A stretch of DNA of 64,000 nucleotides from Natronoglomus mannanivorans (GTDB lineage Archaea > Halobacteriota > Halobacteria > Halobacteriales > Natrialbaceae): NCBI GenBank assembly GCA_025517485.1, contig JAOPKB010000006.1, positions 124,001 to 188,000 on the forward strand, given 5' to 3'. The notes under the pieces are model-generated. The model was not told the origin of the DNA. It saw nothing but the letters and a program-made list of their open reading frames with translations, and made no database searches. Within the stretch, counting starts at the first letter, position 1. Every line of letters starts with the position of its first letter. Shown in pieces: positions 42,890 to 50,366 of the stretch. A program made the translations under genes and the position numbers.

Positions 42890-44062
42890 ATGACTGAGAA
42901 TATCTCACAGGGTGCTCGAGCGGGGAGCCACTGGCCCTCGGAAGGAGACGTGTACGACGATCCGAACACCGGCGCGACGGTCCGTCGGCTGACGGGGTAT
43001 CCCGGCGCCGGGAGCCTCCATCCGTACTTCACGGAGCCGTGTCTGTACGACGACGGTCGCCGCATGGTGGTGTCGTCGGACCGAACCGGCGACTCACAGG
43101 TGTTCTCGATCGATCTGGAGACCGGGCTGCTCACCCAGCTCAGCGACGTTCCGGCAGTGGAGGCGGGGACCTCGAGCCGACCGGCGATCGTTGAAAACGG
43201 CGAGGCGGTCTATCGCTGGAGCGGCGATCACATGGTCGCGATCGACCTCGAGACCCTCTCCGTGCGGTCGCTGTACGAGAAGCCGTCGGGCTATCACGGA
43301 AAGATTCCGGGGGTCTCCGCCGACGGCGCGAACGTGATCGTCTCGATCGTCGAGGACGTCCGCGACCGAACCGGAGACGACTGGATGACCGAAAAGTTCG
43401 AGCTGGGTCCCCACTCGAAGGTGCTCTCGATTCCGACCGACGGTGGCGAGGTCGAAACGCTCGTGGAGGACGATCGGTGGATCGGACACGTCAACCCGTC
43501 GCCGACGCGGCCGGAACTCTTGACCTACTGCGAGGAGGGGCCGTGGGGCCGGGTCGACAATCGAATCTGGGTCCTCGACAGCGAGACGGGCGAGACGTGG
43601 ACGGTCCGCGAGATGCCCGGCGAGGGAGGCGTCGGTCACGAGTACTGGCTCGCGGACGGCGAACGGGTCGGCTACCACGGCTGGGAGCGCGATTCGGACG
43701 GGAATCGTCGAGCGTTCGCCGGAAGCGCGCGATACGACGACACGGATCACCTCGAGACCGAGATTCCGGAGGGTGGAACGCACACGCACTCGAACACCCC
43801 GGAGCTGCTGGTCACCGACGGAAGCCCGGACATCCCGTGTAACCTGCTGTACCGATACGACGAGGAGGCGGGCGAGTACGAGGGACCGCGTCTGCTCGCG
43901 ACCCACGACTGGGGTGCGGCGAGTCCCCACCCCCACTCGCGGCTCCTCCCCGACGGGTCGGGAGTCGTCTTCGACTCGAATCGGTACGACGGGTCCAACG
44001 ACGTGTTCCTCGTCGAACTCCCGCCGTTCGAGGAACTGCCGGAATACGACGGGTCGCTATAA
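42890..44062 (+). CDS. Oligogalacturonate lyase family protein (PL22), copy 2
   Basis: 390 residues from ATG 42890 (MTENISQGARAGSHWPSEGD). It carries the same motif set as its neighbour: TVRRLTGYPGAGSLHPYFTE, YDDGRRMVVSSDRTG, GHVNPSPTRPELLTYCEEGP, VGHEYWLADGERVGYHGWER, THTHSNTPELLVTDG and SPHPHSRLLPDGSG. Overall it is clearly diverged from copy 1, so specificity may differ (for example rhamnogalacturonan-derived versus homogalacturonan-derived dimers). It is cytoplasmic and lies 114 bases after copy 1. A second in-frame GTG upstream is less likely as start. Confidence 0.85.
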   Translation: MTENISQGARAGSHWPSEGDVYDDPNTGATVRRLTGYPGAGSLHPYFTEPCLYDDGRRMVVSSDRTGDSQVFSIDLETGLLTQLSDVPAVEAGTSSRPAIVENGEAVYRWSGDHMVAIDLETLSVRSLYEKPSGYHGKIPGVSADGANVIVSIVEDVRDRTGDDWMTEKFELGPHSKVLSIPTDGGEVETLVEDDRWIGHVNPSPTRPELLTYCEEGPWGRVDNRIWVLDSETGETWTVREMPGEGGVGHEYWLADGERVGYHGWERDSDGNRRAFAGSARYDDTDHLETEIPEGGTHTHSNTPELLVTDGSPDIPCNLLYRYDEEAGEYEGPRLLATHDWGAASPHPHSRLLPDGSGVVFDSNRYDGSNDVFLVELPPFEELPEYDGSL

Positions 44063-44219
44063 TCGTACCTACAATTATAATCGAGGCTATACACACATCG
44101 ACACTGTATCCACATCTTCGAGTCCGAGTACTGGCGGGACGACAGTCCCCTCCCGGATCGAGTTCGCTCGACGGGCGCCGAGAATCCGCTCGAGCACGTG
44201 TCTCGCCTTCGATTCGACG

Positions 44220-45254
44220 TCAGTCGCCGTCGAAGCGGAACACCGGCTTGATGACTTCGGAGTTCAGAAAGGCCTCGAACGCCGTCGCGGGATCCGACGC
44301 GGAGTAGGACGTCGAAACGATTTCGTCGGCGTCGATCGTCCCGTTCTCCATCAGCCGAAGTGCCTGTTCGAAGTTCGACCAGGTCGAGCCGTAAGAGGTA
44401 GTGAGGTCGATCTCGCCGCGGACGATCGGCGTCATGAACAGATCGCTCGGTTCGCCCGGGAGGCCGACGACGACGACCTGTCCGCCCTTCCGAACGACGT
44501 CGATACCGGTTTCGACGCCGGTGCGGTGTCCCGTCGTGTCGAAGACGACGTCGAAGCCGATGCCGTCGGTTCGAGCGTCGACGGCGTCCTCGAGGGCGCT
44601 CGACTCGATATCGATCGTGTCGATCCCCATCTTCTCGAGCTGTGGCAGTCGGGAGACGGCGTCCTTCGCGAGGCCGGAGACGAGGACGTTGGCGCCCATC
44701 GAGTCGGCGATAGCGGCGACGAGTACGCCGATGGGACCGGGTCCTTCGACGAGGACGGTATCGCCGGGCGTGACGGCCGACCGTGAGAACACCGCGCGGG
44801 TCGCGATACTCGTCGGTTCCGTGATGGCGGCGTGTGCCAGCGGGACGCCGTCGGGAATCGGGTGGAGGTGGTGGGGGTCGACGACGGTGTAATCCGCGTA
44901 CGCTCCGTCCCGGTGCATTCCCGTGATCGAAAAGTTCTGGCAGACGTTCTCCTGCCCGTTCTTGCACTGAAAACACTCCCCGCAGTGGTGGATCGGTTCC
45001 TCGACGATCCGGTCACCCGGTTCGAACGTCGTCACGTCCGCGCCGACCTCGACGATTTCACCGGAGTACTCGTGGCCCATGATCCGTGGAATCGGAATCC
45101 ACTCGTAGCCGCCTTCGTACTTGTAGGCGTGTGCATCGCTCCCGCAGAGTCCCGCAGAGTGGACGCGGACGAGTACCTCTCCAGGATCGGGTTCTGGTCG
45201 TTCTCCGTCTTGCACTTCGACTGACTCTGGACCTGTTTGGACGATCTGCTTCAT
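44220..45254 (-). CDS. Zinc-dependent medium-chain alcohol/polyol dehydrogenase (copy 2)
   Basis: 344 residues, the same length as the protein at 16.9 kb and with long identical stretches (GLCGSDAHAY, EWIPIPRIMGHEYSGE, CFQCKNGQENVCQNF, GPGPIGVLVAAIADSMGANV, TSYGSTW). The catalytic zinc ligands (C37, H61, E62) and the four-cysteine structural site (C91, C94, C97, C105) are all kept. It probably oxidises or reduces the same or a closely related sugar-derived alcohol. A GATTTAAAGGGG element about 20 bases before the ATG may be its promoter. Convergent with the second PL22 gene and divergent from the lectin lipoprotein gene. Confidence 0.85.
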   Translation of the reverse strand: MKQIVQTGPESVEVQDGERPEPDPGEVLVRVHSAGLCGSDAHAYKYEGGYEWIPIPRIMGHEYSGEIVEVGADVTTFEPGDRIVEEPIHHCGECFQCKNGQENVCQNFSITGMHRDGAYADYTVVDPHHLHPIPDGVPLAHAAITEPTSIATRAVFSRSAVTPGDTVLVEGPGPIGVLVAAIADSMGANVLVSGLAKDAVSRLPQLEKMGIDTIDIESSALEDAVDARTDGIGFDVVFDTTGHRTGVETGIDVVRKGGQVVVVGLPGEPSDLFMTPIVRGEIDLTTSYGSTWSNFEQALRLMENGTIDADEIVSTSYSASDPATAFEAFLNSEVIKPVFRFDGD

Positions 45255-45522
45255 TGTATATCCCCTTTAAATCACTGTACCGGATACCGGGCAGAACGGC
45301 TTCGTACGTTCGACCGTGTGGTCGAACCCACTCGTGACGTCCATCCGAGGTATACTGATAATGTACAGCAATACCACATTGTCACCGTCTCTCATATACC
45401 TTGGGGCTAGGGAACCTCTCAACTATCGAACTCGAGTACGCGATTTGGTTTGGTTTCTCATGGCTTTCCTGTACATTGGTATCACTCCCCATCGTGTCAA
45501 AGAGGGGATACGATCGTCATCG

Positions 45523-45530
45523 TTTTATCC
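45523..45530 (+). promoter_or_regulatory. TATA-box-like promoter of the lectin lipoprotein gene
   Basis: TTTTATCC centred 27 bases before the ATG at 45553, favouring this start over the longer frame opening at 45316. Confidence 0.5.
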
Positions 45531-45552
45531 GTCTATCCGTAGACGTACGAGT

Positions 45553-46551
45553 ATGGGAAAGTTGAGCCCCAGCCGCCGTCAGTTCGGAATCGGACTCGCG
45601 AGCACGTTGAGTGTTTCACTCGCCGGATGCATTAGTGGAGACGACGGGTCGGAAACGGACGACGAAGCGAGTAGTGGTGCGGACAACCAGAGCGACGAGA
45701 ACGGCGACGAAGAAAACGGCGAAGCGGAGAACGGAGACGAGGAGGAAGACGACCTCCTCGACATCGAACCACCCGAACTCTCCGTGGCCTTCGAAAACGA
45801 GAACGGCGACCCGGTCTCGCAGGGATTCAGTCTGGAAATCGACCAGCAGGACAGCGGGTTCGTGTTCAGACGGAATTACTACGGTCGGGTAAGCGAAACG
45901 GACGAGATCGAAGACGGCGTCGCGACGTACAACTGGGACGAGGGGACCTACGACATCACTGTCGAGCCGATCGACGAGGACGAGTTCGATGTGCTCGACG
46001 ATCGGTTCGACGACTTCGAACCGGTCGAAGAGGAGTTCGAGTTCGACGGCGAGGACACGGAGGTCTCGCTCGAACTCGAGGGTGCGCTCGCCGACGACGA
46101 GGTGCCCCCAGTGACGATGGACGAGGGAACCTACCGTATCGACGTTCTCTTCAGTGAGCTCCCGGTCGGCGTCGAGGGTGGCTCGGAAGACGCCGGTGCG
46201 AACGTCGAACAACAGGAGTGGGAGGACGAGGAGTTCCAGCAGTGGAACGTCGAGGTCGTCGACGAGGAGGACGCGATCCACCGCATCGAAGCCGCTCACA
46301 GCGGGTACGTCCTGCAGGTCGACGACGCGAGCACCGAGGAGGGTGCGACCGTCGTAGTCGACGAGTGGGAAGAGGAGGATCACCAGCTCTGGTCGCTCGA
46401 CATCGGTTCGTCGGACGGCTACGTCCTCACGAACGTCAACAGCGAGATCGAGATGGTCCTCGACGGTGACGCAGCCCAGCCGGGCGAAGACATCCTCCAG
46501 TGGCCGTTCGACGGTGCGGAGGCCCAGATGTTGGCGTTCGAAGAACTGTAA
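45553..46551 (+). CDS. Tat lipoprotein with C-terminal ricin-type beta-trefoil lectin domain
   Basis: 332 residues from ATG 45553. The signal reads SPSRRQFGIGLASTLSVSLA followed by GC (lipobox). An acidic spacer (DEASSGADNQSDENGDEENG) leads to a beta-sandwich-like part (LSVAFENENGDPVSQGFSLE) and three trefoil repeats (VLFSELPVGVEGG, VLQVDDASTEEGATVVV, EIEMVLDGDAAQPGEDILQW). The trefoil closely resembles those of the two beta-helix/lectin proteins (GANV, ILQWPF). It should be a surface sugar-binding protein that tethers pectin fragments or exoenzymes; no catalytic motif is visible. Confidence 0.75.
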   Translation: MGKLSPSRRQFGIGLASTLSVSLAGCISGDDGSETDDEASSGADNQSDENGDEENGEAENGDEEEDDLLDIEPPELSVAFENENGDPVSQGFSLEIDQQDSGFVFRRNYYGRVSETDEIEDGVATYNWDEGTYDITVEPIDEDEFDVLDDRFDDFEPVEEEFEFDGEDTEVSLELEGALADDEVPPVTMDEGTYRIDVLFSELPVGVEGGSEDAGANVEQQEWEDEEFQQWNVEVVDEEDAIHRIEAAHSGYVLQVDDASTEEGATVVVDEWEEEDHQLWSLDIGSSDGYVLTNVNSEIEMVLDGDAAQPGEDILQWPFDGAEAQMLAFEEL

Positions 46552-46611
46552 TTACCTCGGATCGCTGACCGCAGATCGACTTCTCGGCGAAGCGGACCCC
46601 GCAAACGACTG

Positions 46612-46616
46612 TTTTT
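46612..46616 (+). terminator. T5 terminator after the lectin lipoprotein gene
   Basis: CTGTTTTTGAC lies 60 bases after the stop codon. Confidence 0.4.
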
Positions 46617-46992
46617 GACCCGATCGGCGGTCGTTCTCCCATGTACCGAACTGCTCGAGACCGACGGCAACGAACCCGACGTGGGACAGACGCCGACCCG
46701 AGGCGAGTACGTCACTCACACCTCGAGAACCTGGCCGTCCTCGTGGACTGCGCCCGATTCTCTCCACAGCGCCTGGTTCTCGACTGGAGGCGGATCCGAG
46801 ACGGATGGCGAACGACGTGGTCGTCTCTCGACGGTACTCGAGACGTGAACCGACTGCAAATACCGGTATCCCACCGTTCGGAGAGTGGCTGCTGTCGGCG
46901 ATTCTGACTCTCTATCCGAGACGACTGCGTCCGGCATAACCGAACACCCAGAATTTGTATGTCACTATCGAATGTGGAACAAACAACCAGGC

Positions 46993-47016
46993 GATTACAT
47001 TCATACGATTGTAAAT
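46993..47016. promoter_or_regulatory. 24-bp palindrome, candidate operator (copy C)
   Basis: Arms GATTACAT and TTGTAAAT around the core TCATACGA; architecture as in copies A and B. It lies between two convergent genes, 441 bases past the lipoprotein stop and 369 bases past the GH78 stop, so its target promoter is not obvious. Confidence 0.45.
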
Positions 47017-47359
47017 GCTGAATACGATAGGTCGTGACGACACATCTCGTTTCGGAGCTGTCGGTCCCGAAACCACCGTTCCGTGTCGTCTCTCGTCGAA
47101 TGAGCGACTGAAAACCGAATCTCCGGTCGAGGCTGGCACTGGTACTGTATTCGGCCGAAACGCCGTCCGGTCTCGGCGGACAGTCCCGTGTGAACAATTC
47201 ACAGGTGAGGCCGACACGATCAGATTACGTACCGGCGCCGGAGAATCGAGACGGATCCAGTGGTAACCGTCCGCTACTGCCAGATGGAGAGAGCGTCTCG
47301 TCGCTATCGAACGTCCGTTCGAAAGCGAGACGACGGTCGGACGATCGATCAGAAACGGG

Positions 47360-47378
47360 TTCGGTCGTAACGACCGAA
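47360..47378 (-). repeat. Perfect inverted repeat just past the GH78 stop codon
   Basis: TTCGGTCG and CGACCGAA flank a 3-base loop, ending 8 bases from the GH78 stop. It could form a hairpin in the 3' end of the GH78 mRNA and act in termination or stability. Confidence 0.45.
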
Positions 47379-47385
47379 TACGTCG

Positions 47386-50103
47386 TTACTCGAGGACGAA
47401 CTGGTAACGCCCGGGTTCGACGTCGACGTCGACGCGGTCCGTCCCCCGTTCGACGGCCACGACACCGTCCGGGCGCGCCTCGGTTCCGTCGGCCGTCCAG
47501 ACGGTGTCGCCGTCGACGGTGAGCGTTGCGTGACCGTCGGCTACCGGAAGTGAGACCGTCCCGTCGGTGTTCCACGGGACCGTGACGTCCACGGAGAGCG
47601 CGCCGTCGCCCGCCCGCTCCCAGGACACGTCGACCGTTCCTCGTTCCGTCGGGACCGTCCCCGACGCCGAGGAGAGCCCGCTGGCTGGCGGCCGAATCTC
47701 GACGTGAGCGGCCTCGAGATCGCGGAATCGGACGCCCAGTAGCGCCCGCTGGATGCTCACCAGGACCGTCGCACCCATCGCGTGGGACTCGCTGCGGTTT
47801 TTGCGGTGGTCGTCAGGTAGTTCGGGCGAGCGGCAGTGCCAGGTCTCCCAGGTGAAGGTGCCGTCCTGTGCGAGGATGTTCGCCCAGCCGTCCGATTCGG
47901 CGTCGGTCAGCAGGTCGACTAGCGTGTCGATTCGATCGGTCGTCTCGAGGGCTTCACACAGCCACGGGACCATCATCGGCCCCATCCGCATCCCCTGGTC
48001 GGCGACGTAGTCGGCGATCTCGTCGACGGCCTCGTCGGGGACCAGGCCGAACGCGAGCGGGAACGCGTTGGCGTGCTGGGAGGCGTGGTCGCTCGCACTC
48101 TCGGCGTCGCAGCCGTCGACGTAGCGGCCGTCGACGAGCAGGTGCTCGTTGATCGCGGCCTCGAGTGTCTCTTGTCGCTCGCGGTAGCCCTCGACCTCGT
48201 CGTCGGGTCGGTCGAGTTCCGCCGCGATGTCGGCCGCGCGGCCGAAGGCGCTCGTTCCGAGGACGTTGACCGTCGTTCGCGCCGGCCAGTCGCGGTCGTA
48301 GCCGTAGCGCATCTCCGGGGGCCAGTCGACGATCCCCTCGTGGTAGGGTCCGCCCTCGCCGCCCGAGAGGTTCGTGACGAGGCCGGTCTCGTCGTCGATG
48401 TTTCGGTCGACGTAGTCGGCGACGGCCTGGACGACGGGGTAGGCGGTCTCGAGGATCCCTCGATCGCCCGAGGTCCGGTAGTACCGCCAGACCCACTCGG
48501 CGAAAGCTTCGGTAAAGTCCGGAATGTCCCGCTTGCCGTCGCCGTTCGGATAGACCGCGTTCAGCCGCCCCTCTTCCTCCCAGTACCGGTAGTGCGAACG
48601 AACGAACTCCTCGACCGCCTGCCGGGTCAACGTCCGCTCGTCGAACGCGCGGTTGGTCGCCCGCGAGATGTTGAAGGCGTCCATCAGGAACTGGCCCTTC
48701 TCGCGGGTCGGCGTGTCGATGAACTGCTCCTGACTGCCGTAGAGCACCGAGTGGCGAGCGAGTTCGAAGACCGCATCGACCGTTTCGTTCGAGGAGTCGA
48801 ACGTCGCCGCGTGCTCGTCCGGCACCTCGTTGCGAAGCGCCCACAGCGAGACGTCCTCGAGGCCGAGGTCCTCGCCGGGGTCGTCGATCTGGAAGTAGCG
48901 CACCCCGAGGTAGTTGAAGGGGATGAAAGTACACCTCCCCTCGCGCTGAACGTACCCGTAGCGCATGTCGGTCCACTGGGTCCCCTCCTCGTCGTCGACC
49001 GTGCCGTCCTCTTCTAGGAGGTAGCCCGCCAGCATGTCGACGCGGTGGCCTTCGGTACCGTCCTCGAAGTTGACCACGGGCAAACCGGAGTAGACCCGTC
49101 CGAAGTCGAAGACGAGCGATCCGGACTCGAGTTCGGTGACGGATTCGGGTTCGACCCACGAGCCGACGACCTCGCGCTCCTGGGTGATCAGTCGCTCCCA
49201 CGGATCGGTCGGGTGGACGCCGACGACCGCCGCGGAGTCCCAGTCGGCGTCGTCGAATCCCGGCTCGTCCCAGCCGAAGGGCACCTCGCGGCCGTCGATG
49301 ATCTCGACAGGGTCCGCGATCTCGCCGTTGCGGATCGGGGCGTCCTCGTCCCACTCCGCCTCGCGAAGCTGCCAGTTCTCGTCGGTGACGACGGTCCGCT
49401 CGGAACCGTCCGCGAGTTCGACGTGGAGCTGGCAGATGAACCCGGGCTCTGCGGTCGGCCGACCCTGCCCCTCGCCGTTCCACGTGAACAGCCCGCCGAC
49501 GGCGTTCTCGCCGGCCTCTAAGGCGTCGGTCACGTCGACGGTCTTGTAGTAGTGGTAGTCGGGGTAGGAGAAGGACTGTCCACGGTCGACCTGCCGGCCG
49601 TTGACCGAGAGTTCGTACTGGTGGCAGGCGGCGACGTACGCGCGCGCTCGCTCGACCTCCCCCTCGAGGGAGAATTCGCGACGGACGTAGGAGAACTGGC
49701 CGCGCTCGAACTCGCCGTCGGCTTCGCCGGGCCGGCGGATCCACGACGCCTCCCAGTCGTCCGCCGCCAGTCCCATCCCCCACATCGCCGGCTCGCTCCA
49801 CTCGCTTTCGGTCTCGCCGTCCCAGACCCGAACTTTCCAGTAGTAGTCCGTCCCGGCCTCGAGGGTTGGCCCGTCGTAGGTGACTGCGGGACGGTCGGAC
49901 TCGCGTTTCCCGGTGTCCCAGACGTCGGCGGCGTCGTCGTCGAGTTTGGCTTCGCTCGAGGCGACGAGGACTCGAAACGCCGTCTGTCGGGCACCTGTCC
50001 GATCGGTTTCGACCTGCCAGCGGAGGTCGGGGGCCGGTTCGTCGATCCCGAGCGGGTTCGACGCGTACTCGGTTCGTAGATCTGTGGGCTGTTGGGTTGC
50101 CAT
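47386..50103 (-). CDS. GH78 alpha-L-rhamnosidase
   Basis: 905 residues, no signal peptide. GH78 modules: N-terminal fibronectin-like domain (LRTEYASNPLGIDEPAPDLR; YYWKVRVWDGETESEWSEP), the two Bac_rhamnosid beta-sandwich domains (about 115-430), the (alpha/alpha)6 barrel (about 435-790) and a C-terminal beta-domain. The barrel motif DTPTREKGQFLMD places D463, E468 and D475 at the spacing of the substrate-binding and general-acid residues of known GH78 enzymes, and TWETWH supplies E753. The enzyme removes terminal alpha-L-rhamnose by inversion, which suits RG-I or rhamnose-capped side chains. Action is presumably intracellular. Divergent from the beta-helix/lectin gene downstream of it on the plus strand. 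Confidence 0.9.
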   Translation of the reverse strand: MATQQPTDLRTEYASNPLGIDEPAPDLRWQVETDRTGARQTAFRVLVASSEAKLDDDAADVWDTGKRESDRPAVTYDGPTLEAGTDYYWKVRVWDGETESEWSEPAMWGMGLAADDWEASWIRRPGEADGEFERGQFSYVRREFSLEGEVERARAYVAACHQYELSVNGRQVDRGQSFSYPDYHYYKTVDVTDALEAGENAVGGLFTWNGEGQGRPTAEPGFICQLHVELADGSERTVVTDENWQLREAEWDEDAPIRNGEIADPVEIIDGREVPFGWDEPGFDDADWDSAAVVGVHPTDPWERLITQEREVVGSWVEPESVTELESGSLVFDFGRVYSGLPVVNFEDGTEGHRVDMLAGYLLEEDGTVDDEEGTQWTDMRYGYVQREGRCTFIPFNYLGVRYFQIDDPGEDLGLEDVSLWALRNEVPDEHAATFDSSNETVDAVFELARHSVLYGSQEQFIDTPTREKGQFLMDAFNISRATNRAFDERTLTRQAVEEFVRSHYRYWEEEGRLNAVYPNGDGKRDIPDFTEAFAEWVWRYYRTSGDRGILETAYPVVQAVADYVDRNIDDETGLVTNLSGGEGGPYHEGIVDWPPEMRYGYDRDWPARTTVNVLGTSAFGRAADIAAELDRPDDEVEGYRERQETLEAAINEHLLVDGRYVDGCDAESASDHASQHANAFPLAFGLVPDEAVDEIADYVADQGMRMGPMMVPWLCEALETTDRIDTLVDLLTDAESDGWANILAQDGTFTWETWHCRSPELPDDHRKNRSESHAMGATVLVSIQRALLGVRFRDLEAAHVEIRPPASGLSSASGTVPTERGTVDVSWERAGDGALSVDVTVPWNTDGTVSLPVADGHATLTVDGDTVWTADGTEARPDGVVAVERGTDRVDVDVEPGRYQFVLE

Positions 50104-50366
50104 CGTAAGCTCGTATGTCCCACGACGAGCGGGTCAGTAAAAGATATCGGCACGGCTCCGGGACGACCGCGTTTTGGGGTCGTCGATCGACGGTAGCGCG
50201 ATCCCCTCGCGACGATGCTACCGAGAGCGCCAGCGTCGGTCATCGGCTGAACTCGTAGCCGACACGGATAGCTATTGACCAGAATTAATTAATTTCTCTA
50301 CAGTTGGGCGGGTACTAAATTTCCCCTTCCAATAAGATTATGTCCCGTGTTTCCCATTCGCATGTT

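Larger units (their letters stand above)
46552..47385. other. 834-base gap between convergent lectin-lipoprotein and GH78 genes
   Basis: Contains a T5 terminator (46612-46616), palindrome copy C (46993-47016) and a short perfect inverted repeat next to the GH78 stop (47360-47378). The reading frames through it are basic and non-haloarchaeal; no gene is supported. Confidence 0.45.
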
